From: an uncultured Lachnoclostridium sp.
GTDB taxonomy: Bacteria; Bacillota; Clostridia; Lachnospirales; Lachnospiraceae
Assembly (NCBI GenBank): GCA_948330435.1
Contig: CAOJBY010000020.1
Span: 4,344 to 68,343 of the forward strand
DNA: 64,000 nt
Direction: 5' to 3'
Made by a program: the position numbers and the translations under genes
In this document: positions 25,052 through 33,503 of the stretch, in pieces
Numbering within the stretch: the first letter of the stretch is position 1
Layout: every line of letters starts with the position of its first letter
The notes under the pieces: generated by a model
The model's database searches: none
Seen by the model: only the letters and a program-made list of their open reading frames with translations
Told to the model about the DNA's origin: nothing

Positions 25052-25891
25052 TCATCTGTTATATATTCCAAAAACCAGCCCTGCGATCACTGCAATCCCA
25101 TAGAGAAGCAAAAGAATCTTCAGATTCTCCCGCTGCGGGCGATTGGAACGAAACAATACCGCCAATCCCACTCCTGCCCCGGCACTTAGGCCCGCAATGG
25201 CCGCCCCAAAGCTTAACCCTCCGGTCAAATACAGCTCCGTAATCAGCACAGAGGAGGCACAGTTGGGTATCATGCCTAAAAGGGCTGCCAAAAAGGGCTG
25301 AAACAGCGTATCCTTTCCAAGGAATCCGGAAAGCTTGTCTATCCCCACAAGTTCCAAAACCAGATTGAGACAGACCGTAAAGAGAAGCAGGTAAAGGGCC
25401 AAACGTGCCGTATGCAAAAGTGCCGGGCGGAAGATCCCGCTGGTGTCGCTGCATCCGCAGTTTTTGCACATTTCCTCAATGTGCTTCTCTTCCTTTCGTC
25501 TCCGAAACAGTATATCAATCAGACATCCGGCTCCCATGCCAATCACAATCTTCCAGAGCAGCAGCGAAGCGATCGCTCTCCCGCTTCCTGGGTGTGCCAT
25601 AAGAATCAAAACCGCTTCATCCGAAGTGGAGAGGAACACCGCCAGAAGCGTTCCCAGAGTAATAAGCCCGCCGGAATAGAGATTGGCCGCCGCCACCGAA
25701 AAGCCACATTGGGGAATACAACCAAAAATCGCCCCCACAAAGGGTCCTGCCTTTCCCACCCTGGCCAGTATGCGGTTGCTGTATTGGTTTGAATAGTGCT
25801 CTATGGCCTCGATTATCAAAAAGGCAGCAAATAAAAAAGGAATGGTCCTGAGAGTATCCAGGATCCCATCCAGCAAAGCATCCAGAATCAT
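25052..25891 (-). CDS. putative metal/organoarsenical permease (ArsP_2, 'putative manganese transporter' family)
   Basis: 279 residues with ~8 membrane helices arranged as two repeats, each with an ALLGxIPxCxxS-type loop: FVGAIFGCIPQCGFSV in the first half and LLGMIPNCASSVLI in the second. A cytosolic loop carries CKNCGC, suggesting metal or thiol chemistry. The family has been linked to manganese export or arsenic compounds. Upstream is a 17-bp perfect palindrome ATCTTATTCAATAAGAT (25913-25929), a Fur/PerR-size 8-1-8 site. The first codons and whole upstream region are repeated at 28287-28388. Confidence 0.75.
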   Translation of the reverse strand: MILDALLDGILDTLRTIPFLFAAFLIIEAIEHYSNQYSNRILARVGKAGPFVGAIFGCIPQCGFSVAAANLYSGGLITLGTLLAVFLSTSDEAVLILMAHPGSGRAIASLLLWKIVIGMGAGCLIDILFRRRKEEKHIEEMCKNCGCSDTSGIFRPALLHTARLALYLLLFTVCLNLVLELVGIDKLSGFLGKDTLFQPFLAALLGMIPNCASSVLITELYLTGGLSFGAAIAGLSAGAGVGLAVLFRSNRPQRENLKILLLLYGIAVIAGLVFGIYNR

Positions 25892-25982
25892 ATGTTTACC
25901 TCATTCTATAAAATCTTATTCAATAAGATATATCATTTTTCCAGAGAATTGGCAAGTTCTATTTCTCCCCAATATGTAAATC
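25880..25982. repeat. direct repeat copy 1 (promoter region and first codons of the permease gene)
   Basis: 103 bp about 88-90% identical to 28287-28388, same orientation. It includes the palindrome ATCTTATTCAATAAGAT and the start ATGATTCTGGAT of the permease gene. The two copies bracket murT-gatD. Confidence 0.85.
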
Positions 25983-26046
25983 TGAAAATTTTAGATAATA
26001 ATTAGATAAATGTGTGCTATTTTTTCCCAGAAAGGACATGAGATCC

Positions 26047-27390
26047 ATGAAACACTTTAAAAGAATTCTGGCCGTCCGGCTGGCAAAGCTTGCCGCAATA
26101 CTTATCCGTTTTTTTCATCTGGGAAACGGTGCCGTTTTTCCCGGACGTCTCGCCCAAATCATCGACCCGGAAATTCTGCCCGCCCTGTCCTCCCAGGTCC
26201 GTGAAAAAATCATAGCCGTTATGGGCACCAATGGAAAAACGACCACAAACAGTATTTTATATCACGCTTTAAAAAAAGAGGGGAAAAAGGTTATCAGCAA
26301 CCGGACCGGAGCAAATATGCTGGATGGGATTGTCTCTGCTTTTGTCCTTGCAGCAGACTGGAACGGAAAGCTTGATACCGACTATGCTTGTATGGAAGTT
26401 GATGAAAATGCTTCCCTCTATGCACTTCCCAGGCTATGTCCCCGCTGCGTTATTCTTACAAATATTTCCAGAGATCAGTTGGATCGTTTTGGGGAAATCG
26501 ACCTGACATGGGAGAGAATCCGGACCGCCCTCTCGAAAATACCGGACGCCAGACTTGTCATCAATTGTGACGACGTCCTTTCCGCTTCCCTGATGGCTGC
26601 CTGTCCCAATCCGGCAGTTACCTACGGTATCAACGAGCCGATCTTTGACCGCTGCTCCCGTTCCGGGATTCGGGAAAGTATCTTCTGCCGCCGTTGCGGA
26701 AAAAAGCTTACTTACAAATTCTTTCATTATGGGCAGCTTGGCATCTATCGCTGTCCCGGCTGCGGACAAAAGCGTCCGGAACCGGACTATACCATCTCCC
26801 ACGTCACGGTTTTGGACGGTATCTATTCCTTTGCACTGGGCAGCCGCCGTCCCCCCTGCAAAGTGCAGGCACCCTACAACATTTACAATACCCTTGCCGC
26901 TTATGCCGCACTGAGCACTTCGGATGTTCCAAGAAAGTATTTTGAAAAAACCATAGCAAATTTTGATTATGGCAATCATCGGGAACGCACCTTTTTTATC
27001 CACGGAACAAGGGTACAGCTTCATCTGGCCAAAAACCCTGTCAGCTTCCAGCAAAAACTTTCGCTGATCCAAAAAGATCCCAGGCCGAAAGACCTGATTA
27101 TCCAGATTCACGATAATGCTCCGGACGGAAAGGATGTCTCCTACCTGTGGGATGTGGACTTTCAATATCTGAGGGATTGCAATTGTTCAACCATTACGAC
27201 CGTCGGCAGCCGCCGTCATGACATGGAGCTTCGATTGAAATACGAGGACATTCCCTGTCAGGCTTCCAAAGATTTAAGAAAACTTATCAAAGGACTTGCC
27301 AGAAACGGAACGGGGAATCTGTATATTCTTGTAAACTACTCGGGGTTATATCAGATGAACCGCCTTTTACAAAAAATAGCAATACCCTGA
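26047..27390 (+). CDS. murT: lipid II isoglutaminyl synthase, Mur-ligase subunit
   Basis: 447 residues. Mur-ligase ATP loop VMGTNGKTTTNS, membrane-near N-terminus, and the MurT-specific zinc ribbon CRRCGKK ... CPGCGQK. C-terminal MurT domain present. With GatD it amidates the alpha-carboxylate of D-Glu in lipid II to D-isoglutamine. ATG 26047 chosen since AGAAAGGA lies about 10 nt upstream; upstream ATG at 26038 is too close to it. The final two codons lie inside the dispersed element at 27382-27466. Confidence 0.93.
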   Translation: MKHFKRILAVRLAKLAAILIRFFHLGNGAVFPGRLAQIIDPEILPALSSQVREKIIAVMGTNGKTTTNSILYHALKKEGKKVISNRTGANMLDGIVSAFVLAADWNGKLDTDYACMEVDENASLYALPRLCPRCVILTNISRDQLDRFGEIDLTWERIRTALSKIPDARLVINCDDVLSASLMAACPNPAVTYGINEPIFDRCSRSGIRESIFCRRCGKKLTYKFFHYGQLGIYRCPGCGQKRPEPDYTISHVTVLDGIYSFALGSRRPPCKVQAPYNIYNTLAAYAALSTSDVPRKYFEKTIANFDYGNHRERTFFIHGTRVQLHLAKNPVSFQQKLSLIQKDPRPKDLIIQIHDNAPDGKDVSYLWDVDFQYLRDCNCSTITTVGSRRHDMELRLKYEDIPCQASKDLRKLIKGLARNGTGNLYILVNYSGLYQMNRLLQKIAIP

Positions 27391-27466
27391 CAGTGCCAGA
27401 ACAATTTATGGACACATGCTTTTGTGGCCTGAAATTGTTCTAAATAAGTGGTACTGAAAAGGGTAT
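27382..27466 (+). repeat. dispersed structured element, copy A (murT-gatD gap)
   Basis: Four nested stems: ATACCCT/AGGGTAT, AGTGCC/GGTACT, AGAACAATTT/AAATTGTTCT, and GGACACA/TGTGGCC. It is followed by GCGGAACTTAAAATAGGA, then the gatD ribosome site. The murT stop codon (27388-27390) is within the outer stem. Confidence 0.85.
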
Positions 27467-27516
27467 GCGGAACTTAAAATAGGAAAATAACCCATGCATC
27501 GACCAAAGGAGGCATT

Positions 27517-28272
27517 ATGAAATTAACAATTGGACACCTGTATCCGGATTTACTAAACCTGTATGGAGATCGCGGCAATATCCGCTGTCTTCAAAAACGT
27601 CTTCAATGGAGGGGCATAGGAGCAGAAGTCCTGTCCCTAAGCTCTGACAGCCGCATTGATTTTACAAAACTCGATCTGGTACTCTTAGGGGGCGGCTCCG
27701 ACCGTGAGCAGGAACTTGCCTGCCGCTGTCTGTCAAAGCAAAAAGAAGCCTTTCAAAATTATGTAGAGCAGGGCGGCACTGTCCTGGCTGTCTGTGGCGG
27801 CTACCAGCTTCTTGGCATTGATTATCAGACCGAGAACGCACTTCTTAAGGGTCTAGGAATCTTAGACATTCACACCAAATGGAAGCCCCGCCGCTTAGTA
27901 GGAAATATTATTCTTCATAATTCCCTGGTTTCCTCCCGCCCCATTGTAGGCTTTGAAAATCATGGCGGCCGCACCGATATTGGAAGTTATACACCTTTTG
28001 GCAAAGTCATTTCCGGCTGCGGCAATACGGAAACCTCCGGTTATGAGGGCATCGTCTACAAAAATGTCATCGGTACCTACCTCCACGGTCCCCTCCTGCC
28101 CAAAAATCCGGAGATTTGCGACTATCTTCTTAAAAGGGCTTTGAAACAAAAATATGGTGCTTCCCAGGCCTTAGGCAGCTTGCCGGATCAGTTGGAGCAT
28201 CTTGCCAACAGAGGCATCGTTAAACGCTTTGCCCCAAGAACATTTATCTTTTTTCCATCCCTATATACCTAG
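27517..28272 (+). CDS. gatD: lipid II isoglutaminyl synthase, glutamine amidotransferase subunit
   Basis: 251 residues, CobB/CobQ-type class I amidotransferase. Nucleophile Cys93 in AVCGGYQLLG, GFENHGGRT and the catalytic histidine in GTYLHGPLLPKNP. Supplies ammonia to MurT. Clear site AAGGAGG before ATG 27517. The murT-gatD order matches most Firmicutes, but the gap here is enlarged to 126 bp by the element copy A. Confidence 0.93.
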   Translation: MKLTIGHLYPDLLNLYGDRGNIRCLQKRLQWRGIGAEVLSLSSDSRIDFTKLDLVLLGGGSDREQELACRCLSKQKEAFQNYVEQGGTVLAVCGGYQLLGIDYQTENALLKGLGILDIHTKWKPRRLVGNIILHNSLVSSRPIVGFENHGGRTDIGSYTPFGKVISGCGNTETSGYEGIVYKNVIGTYLHGPLLPKNPEICDYLLKRALKQKYGASQALGSLPDQLEHLANRGIVKRFAPRTFIFFPSLYT

Positions 28273-28286
28273 TGTACTGGCTTGGT

Positions 28287-28388
28287 ATCCAGAATCATAC
28301 GTTTATGTCATCATATAAAATCTTATTCAATAAGATAAATCATTTTTCCGGAGAATTGGCAAGTTCTATTTCTCTCAATATGTAAATC
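28287..28388. repeat. direct repeat copy 2 (orphan promoter and start codons of a permease gene)
   Basis: Nearly the same sequence as 25880-25982, retaining the palindrome ATCTTATTCAATAAGAT (28320-28336) and the start ATGATTCTGGAT on the minus strand, but followed by unrelated sequence and the end of gatD. Looks like the stump of a duplicated or recombined locus. Confidence 0.8.
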
Positions 28389-28418
28389 AACCATAAATTC
28401 GTTAGAATTCGCAAATAT

Positions 28419-28471
28419 AAAAAGAACCAACAACCGAGAAAGCTTTGCGTCTGAGTTATTAGTTCTTTTTT
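28419..28471. terminator. bidirectional terminator between gatD and the aldolase gene
   Basis: AAAAAGAACCAACAAC pairs with GTTATTAGTTCTTTTT; poly-T follows on the plus strand and, read in reverse, on the minus strand too. Convergent genes on each side. Confidence 0.75.
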
Positions 28472-28480
28472 ACATCCTTT

Positions 28481-29164
28481 TTATACCTGCAAATCTCCGA
28501 TGGTCTTTGCTTCCTGTACACTCTCCCAGTCTGCCCGGAAGTCATCGATGGCTTTTTGAACGGAAGCCATCTGGAATGTGGAATGCAGAAGCTGAGGCGG
28601 AACGGTTACCGTGTGTGCTCCCGCCAGCAGGGCCTTGTTCACCTGGGCGATATTCTTAAAGCTGGCTGCAAGAATCTTGCAGTTGGCATGGTTCTCTTCA
28701 ATTCCGTTTCGGAATGCGGAGATGGCTTCCGCAAAGTTTACATCCAGATTCTCCATGCGGTTCCGGTAAGGTGCTATGTAGTCTGCTCCTGCCATGATTG
28801 CCATAAATCCCTGGATCTTGGAGTAAATGGCGGTAGCGGTCACGCCTACTCCCTGAGCTTTCAGCTTCATAATCGCCTGCAGGCCTGCTTCCGTGGTGGG
28901 AATCTTTATATAAACTCTGGAATCCACATTTTTCAAGATGGCATCCGCATCCCGAAGAATTCCGTCCAGATCCTCTGCGATGGTCTGGATATGAAGAGTT
29001 CTCTCCATTCCGATAATGGAACGAATCTCACGCATGTGGGCGAAAAACTCAATCTTTCCCTCCGCTTTCAAAATGCTGGGGTTGGACGTAACGCCCGTAA
29101 AGGGATAAATCTGGCTGTATTTGCGGATGCTCTCCAGATTGGCTGTGTCAAATAAAATTTCCAT
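28481..29164 (-). CDS. transaldolase / fructose-6-phosphate aldolase-like protein
   Basis: 227 residues, the short FSA/TalC subfamily length. Starts MEILFDTANLESIRKY; FTGVTSNPSILKAEG and the Schiff-base lysine in VYIKIPTTEAG. ATG 29164 (AAGGAG upstream) chosen; 27 further codons upstream lack a family match. Short members act either as transaldolases or as aldolases releasing dihydroxyacetone or hydroxyacetone from fructose-6-P or 1-deoxyfructose-6-P. That makes it a possible partner of the YbiW-like glycyl radical enzyme at 45.9 kb. Confidence 0.88.
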   Translation of the reverse strand: MEILFDTANLESIRKYSQIYPFTGVTSNPSILKAEGKIEFFAHMREIRSIIGMERTLHIQTIAEDLDGILRDADAILKNVDSRVYIKIPTTEAGLQAIMKLKAQGVGVTATAIYSKIQGFMAIMAGADYIAPYRNRMENLDVNFAEAISAFRNGIEENHANCKILAASFKNIAQVNKALLAGAHTVTVPPQLLHSTFQMASVQKAIDDFRADWESVQEAKTIGDLQV

Positions 29165-29329
29165 AAGTAAATGCTCCTTTTCTCCTGTGAAATCTTTGAT
29201 CTGAATTTCTTTATATAGGCTATCAAATTTTCCAACTATTGTCAATAAAATCCAGAAAACTTTGTTAAAAAATTATCTTTTCCCTATTGCATTTCCAAAA
29301 ATACCTGTTATAATGATTTTCATAAATAA

Positions 29330-29443
29330 TAGCGAAGTAGGATTTTATGCGTCAAGTGTTCGATGGATGGGGAGTCGCCTCGAAACGAAAAGTGAGCGTG
29401 CATGCACGTTCGTCTTACGATATATTATCCGCACCCGTTGCTA
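29330..29443 (+). promoter_or_regulatory. tetrahydrofolate (THF) riboswitch
   Basis: Conserved strings in order: TAGCGAAGTAGG, ATGCGTCAAGTG, GGATGGGGAGTCGCC, ACGAA, CTTACGATATATTATCCGCACC, closing with TTGCTA that pairs with TAGCGA as P1. Matches the published THF-I consensus layout. The downstream gene is a folate-type ECF S component. The 3' P1 strand TTGCTA (29438-29443) can instead pair with TAGCAA (29488-29493), a candidate switch helix. Confidence 0.85.
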
Positions 29444-29513
29444 CAGATGAGTACATCTCAGATGTGGTCGGAGCTAGATATTTATGTTAGCAATGAGCAG
29501 GGCGTGTCAGAAA

Positions 29514-29624
29514 ATATGAATTTGGAATGGGGTGCTCGCACACCAGGCCAAATTTAGATTTTATGACACATGCGGCGAATGCCGCATAGCTTGAAAATGC
29601 GGGCATTTTCAAGCTTAACGCCCG
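29514..29624 (+). repeat. three adjacent hairpins between the THF aptamer and folT
   Basis: GTGTCAGAAAATATGAATTTGG with CCAAATTTAGATTTTATGACAC (29514-29569), TGCGGC-GAAT-GCCGCA (29571-29586), and GCTTGAAAATGC with GCATTTTCAAGC (29589-29614). None is followed by a U run. They separate the aptamer from the folT start by about 230 nt; may be inserted repeat DNA or part of the expression platform. Confidence 0.6.
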
Positions 29625-29670
29625 TACGTAACTATTCATCAACCTACCACAAACAGGAGGTGTATTTTTT

Positions 29671-30246
29671 ATGCAATTATGTTCCAAAAATGCGTTCCAT
29701 TTCAGGGAACAGCTAAAAAGCATCCACAGCGTACAGGGCATATGCCTGGGCGGACTCTTCGTATCCCTTTACGTTGTACTGTCTCTCTTCAACATCCGTT
29801 TTTCCGAGATTCTGGAATTCCGTCTGGCGTTCCTGGCTCTGGCTGCCGCAGCATTCTATGGCGGCCCCCTTATGGGAATGACCGTGGGAATCGCCGGAGA
29901 TGTGATCAGCTTCTTTGTCACACCCCAGTCCGCACCGTTTTTCCCGGGCTTTACTCTGACCTATGCCATTATGGGCTTCCTGTTCGGCATGTTCCTCTAC
30001 CGTACAAAAATCACACCGGGACGAGCTTTCCTGGGAGGACTGACAGAGTTTCTTATTTCCTGTACCCTGTCCACCTTTTGGCTCCATCTGATGTATGGGA
30101 TGGAATGGCAGTATCTTCTGACCATCCGACTGGTGAAAAACACCATTGCTCTTGGTGTCTATACGGTTTTGCTTTACGTTTTTCTGAACGCATTTTCCAG
30201 AATTCTGGGAACCGTCGGAGCTGCTACAAAGCCAGTGCGTTCCTAG
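29671..30246 (+). CDS. folT: folate-family ECF transporter S component
   Basis: 191 residues with about six membrane helices. FolT-like features: LGGLFVSLYVVLSLFNIRFSEILEFRLAFL start, GGPLMGMTVGIAGDVISFF, and a final helix before a short tail. Delivers folates via the shared ECF module. The THF riboswitch upstream supports substrate identity. ATG 29671 is preceded by GGAGG at 9 nt. Confidence 0.9.
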   Translation: MQLCSKNAFHFREQLKSIHSVQGICLGGLFVSLYVVLSLFNIRFSEILEFRLAFLALAAAAFYGGPLMGMTVGIAGDVISFFVTPQSAPFFPGFTLTYAIMGFLFGMFLYRTKITPGRAFLGGLTEFLISCTLSTFWLHLMYGMEWQYLLTIRLVKNTIALGVYTVLLYVFLNAFSRILGTVGAATKPVRS

Positions 30247-30310
30247 CGTTTTTGTGGATATGATATGGTATTTGGGAAAAATTCTAATCCTTGAATCATA
30301 ATAAAAAACT

Positions 30311-30350
30311 GACGGAAGCAGTATCAGATGAACTGAAGTCTGCTTCCGTC
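30311..30350 (-). terminator. terminator of the asparaginase gene
   Basis: GACGGAAGCAG pairs with CTGCTTCCGTC; on the minus strand it is followed by AGTTTTTTATT. A perfect 11-bp stem. Confidence 0.85.
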
Positions 30351-30370
30351 GTTTCCATTATCCTCTATCC

Positions 30371-31381
30371 CTATTCCGCCAACAAAACATCATGATTTAT
30401 CGTCCGGTAAAACTCCCTTTTGAATTCCCCGCCAGATAAATCCTGTTCCAAAAGCCACATCACCTTAGTGACAGTTGCTTCCAATGTCATATCAAAGGCC
30501 TCAATAATCGGAAACCGATCTTTCATCACCTTTCCCACCTGATAGACCTCCATGTCGCTGCCCTCGTGGGTCACCTGGGTCGCCATAATCACCTTTTTCC
30601 CCTGGCCGCACCAGTGCCCAACAGCTTCCAGAAAGCTGTGCCTGCCGTAAGATGGAAGCCCGCCTACCCCAAAGGACTCGATAATCACTGCGTCATACTC
30701 ATCCGCCAGTATATTCAGAATCCGTCCGTCCATCCCCGGAATGATCTTGAGAAGCAAAACCCTCTCATTCATTCTGTGATAAAACCTCACCGGTTCTGTG
30801 AGACGAAACTGATCTTCTATATAAAATATAATTCTCTGCTCCTGAATCACTGCAATATCCGGATAATTAATACTGGAAAAGGCATTGTAGCTCTTCGATC
30901 GCTCTTTCTTCGCCCTGGTTCCCGCAATCACCTTTCCTCCAAAGACAATATTGACGCCATAGGCACGGTCGTCCGAAGCAAACCGAAGACTGTCCCGAAG
31001 ATTCATCCTTGCATCGGTGATTTCCAGATCAATGGGTTTTTGTGCACCGGTCACCACAATCGGCTTTCGGTTGTTCTGAATCAGGTAAGAAAGGGCCGCC
31101 GCCGTATACGCCATCGTGTCCGTCCCATGACAAATCACAAATCCGTCGTATCTGTCATAAGCCTCCTCTATAATTCGTTCCAGGCCAAGCCAGTGCTCCT
31201 GGCAGACGTTTGTACTGTCCAGTTCAAAGGGCTGTACCGTGTCCACCCCGCAGGCTCCCCCTATTTCCGGCACATAAGCCAGCAGCTCCTCCGAGGTAAT
31301 CCCGGGCTTAAGCCCCTCCGGTGAAAATCTTGACGCAATGGTGCCGCCTGTGGCAATCAGTAGTATTTTCTTCATCTTCAT
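30371..31381 (-). CDS. ansA: type I L-asparaginase
   Basis: 336 residues, cytoplasmic type. First catalytic threonine in ATGGTIAS (Thr14), second in HGTDTMAYTAA with its lysine partner VVTGAQKPI. Hydrolyses asparagine to aspartate and ammonia. It starts 2 bp after the YitT stop, so the two are one transcript. Two ATG codons (31381, 31375) are possible. Confidence 0.92.
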   Translation of the reverse strand: MKMKKILLIATGGTIASRFSPEGLKPGITSEELLAYVPEIGGACGVDTVQPFELDSTNVCQEHWLGLERIIEEAYDRYDGFVICHGTDTMAYTAAALSYLIQNNRKPIVVTGAQKPIDLEITDARMNLRDSLRFASDDRAYGVNIVFGGKVIAGTRAKKERSKSYNAFSSINYPDIAVIQEQRIIFYIEDQFRLTEPVRFYHRMNERVLLLKIIPGMDGRILNILADEYDAVIIESFGVGGLPSYGRHSFLEAVGHWCGQGKKVIMATQVTHEGSDMEVYQVGKVMKDRFPIIEAFDMTLEATVTKVMWLLEQDLSGGEFKREFYRTINHDVLLAE

Positions 31382-31383
31382 CC

Positions 31384-32259
31384 TTACTCCATAGGCTTTT
31401 GATAAAAGATTCCAAAGAAACTCTCCGTAGGTATCACATTAATGATAACTCTTTTATCCGCCTGACGCAAGCAGTCCACCAGATCCTGCACCTCATAAGC
31501 GGAAACAACTGTATGCAAAAGGCTCATAGGCTTTCTACTGTATCCGCCGTACCCGTCCATCACCGATATCCCATGCTTGCAGACACCGATATAAGCCGCA
31601 GTCAGTTCCTTTGGGTGCTCCGTCGTAATCTGAAGCGTTACCCGCTTGTACCTGTGATAGAACCGCTCTATGGTCTGAGTAGATACAAATTGGAACATAA
31701 TCGAATACCCTGCATGCTCCCACCCGAAAACCGCACCAAAAACACAGAGCATCACGCAGTTAAAAATAAATACATACTGCCAGATGGATTTTCCAATCCG
31801 GTTGGAAATGTAAAGAGCCACAAAATCCATGCCGCCCGTAGATGCATTTCCTTTCAAAGCCATTACTATGGAAATGCCATAGAGGAAGCCGCCGAAGCAG
31901 ATATTCAGAAGAATATCATCAAACAAATAATTCTCCGGAAGTACCTTTAACAAGGCACTGGCAAGAAATACCTGGAGCATGGAAAACAGTACAAACTTTT
32001 TTCCCACATGGCGGTAACAAAAGACTGCCACCGGAATATTCAGAAGAATCATTCCTACGGACGTGGAAAAATGTATGCCAAACAATCCGGTCACCTGCTC
32101 CAGCAAAATAGCCAGCCCGGTAAACCCGCCAGGCAGAAGATTTACCGCATTCAGAAAGGTTTTCATGCTAAATGCCTGAAGAAATGCCGAGAAGAACACC
32201 GCTGCCGTCGTTAAAACATATTTATTTATTCTATGCCCTCCTAAAAAACGTACTTTCAA
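31384..32259 (-). CDS. YitT-family membrane protein (DUF161/DUF2179)
   Basis: 291 residues: five or six membrane helices (NLLPGGFTGLAILLEQVTG in helix 2 region) and a C-terminal cytosolic DUF2179 domain. TTG 32259 is taken as start because AGGAGG lies exactly 6 nt upstream (32266-32271). An in-frame ATG at 32289 lies inside dispersed-element copy E and lacks a ribosome site. Physiological role unknown; upstream of and coupled to asparaginase. Confidence 0.83.
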   Translation of the reverse strand: MKVRFLGGHRINKYVLTTAAVFFSAFLQAFSMKTFLNAVNLLPGGFTGLAILLEQVTGLFGIHFSTSVGMILLNIPVAVFCYRHVGKKFVLFSMLQVFLASALLKVLPENYLFDDILLNICFGGFLYGISIVMALKGNASTGGMDFVALYISNRIGKSIWQYVFIFNCVMLCVFGAVFGWEHAGYSIMFQFVSTQTIERFYHRYKRVTLQITTEHPKELTAAYIGVCKHGISVMDGYGGYSRKPMSLLHTVVSAYEVQDLVDCLRQADKRVIINVIPTESFFGIFYQKPME

Positions 32260-32276
32260 ATCAAACCTCCTAGATC

Positions 32277-32354
32277 CCCCACAGTACATCCCTATGCAAA
32301 GAATTTACGACCACACATACGTGCGGCCGCAAATTCTTTGCAACACTGTCTGGG
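32277..32354 (-). repeat. dispersed structured element, copy E (divergent)
   Basis: TGCAAAGAATTT pairs with AAATTCTTTGCA, ACAGT with ACTGT, and CCC with GGG outside. Conserved GACAGT and GTACTG core strings are kept while the long stem differs from all other copies. It lies between the SIS gene end and the YitT ribosome site. Confidence 0.75.
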
Positions 32355-32384
32355 AAGTGCTGTTGCCGATTTTACTTTACATTA

Positions 32385-33503
32385 CTATTTCTCATCTTCC
32401 ACCCCATATGGATTGGTCACGCCCTCCATATTCTTGCTTCCGATTCTTTTATGAAACTGCGGGTCTTTCGGAATATCCGGATTGATTCCCAGGGCCTCCG
32501 GTGCAAAGCAGGCCACAATCTGCAGAGGGATAATGTACTCCCAGGCGGAGAACAGCGGATCCTCCGTAAACTCCACCAAGAGATCCTTTTCGCTTACACG
32601 GTCCACGCCCTCCGGCGAAGCGATCAGGTAGTTGTGCGGTGTCCAATCGCTTAAAATATCAATGAGCTTTAAGGTCCTGGCCTTATAGTCTCCCTTGGAC
32701 CCCACATAAAAGATGTGGGCACTGTCCGTAATGGAATTGTAGATTCCGTGGAAAAACTCTTCGATATCATATCCGGTAACGCCCTCCCGGACGGTCTCCA
32801 GAATCTTAAGGGATCCCTCCAGAACATCTGCGTACATGCCGTCATAGCCCACTACGATAATCCGCTTAGCGTGAAGAAACTCATCCTTGATTCTTCCGTA
32901 CCATTCCACGGAAGCATCCGTTACCTCATCCAGATTGTCAATCACACGGTACATCCGCTCCCGGTAGGCCGCCGCCCTCTCCTCAGTGACAATCCCCTTT
33001 GCCAGGGCAAGCTCCGTGAGCATCATCATCAGCGTTACGGTCGTTCCCGCATAACCCTTTGTCTTGGCACCGCATTTCTCATTTCCCACCTCAATCAGGG
33101 TCTTTGTATCCGCATGCTCAAAGATAAACGCATTCCGGTTGGCGGAAACCCCCGCCGTACCAAAGCCCTGGGCCCTGGCACAGTCAAGCCCTGCCACGGT
33201 GGAAAGGCTCTGCCCTCCCTGGGACATGCCGATCACAAGAGTGTTCTTATTAAACACCTTTTCTCCCCGTTCAAACTGTGTGGGGTACATGCAGATTACT
33301 TTCATCCCCAACAGCTCCTCCAGATAATTCTTTGCGGAAAGTCCCGCATGGTAGCTGGTGCCGGACCCCAGAACATAGATCTGCTCAATCTCACGGCCCT
33401 TAAACTTCTCTACAAACTCCTTTGCAATCTCCCTGCGGTTCTCAATGATATATTTTAAAACAACGGGAGTTTCACAAATATAATTGTACATGTTCGATGT
33501 CAT
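32385..33503 (-). CDS. SIS-domain sugar-phosphate isomerase/deglycase (GfrE/GfrF-like)
   Basis: 372 residues with two SIS domains. First: YVLGSGTSYHAGLSAKNYL and GMSQGGQSLSTV; second: IIVVGYDGMYADVLEGSLKILET with the catalytic-type EFFHG. Lacks the glutaminase domain of GlmS. SIS proteins at the end of a mannose-type PTS operon commonly split Amadori products (fructoselysine-6-P, glucoselysine-6-P) in gut bacteria; aminosugar isomerase is an alternative. Start overlaps the EIID stop by 1 bp (TAATG). Confidence 0.8.
   Translation of the reverse strand: MTSNMYNYICETPVVLKYIIENRREIAKEFVEKFKGREIEQIYVLGSGTSYHAGLSAKNYLEELLGMKVICMYPTQFERGEKVFNKNTLVIGMSQGGQSLSTVAGLDCARAQGFGTAGVSANRNAFIFEHADTKTLIEVGNEKCGAKTKGYAGTTVTLMMMLTELALAKGIVTEERAAAYRERMYRVIDNLDEVTDASVEWYGRIKDEFLHAKRIIVVGYDGMYADVLEGSLKILETVREGVTGYDIEEFFHGIYNSITDSAHIFYVGSKGDYKARTLKLIDILSDWTPHNYLIASPEGVDRVSEKDLLVEFTEDPLFSAWEYIIPLQIVACFAPEALGINPDIPKDPQFHKRIGSKNMEGVTNPYGVEDEK

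Noticed and set aside
32260..32289. ATG at 32289 as the start of the YitT protein
   Set aside because: It lies in element copy E without a ribosome site, whereas TTG 32259 follows AGGAGG at 6 nt.
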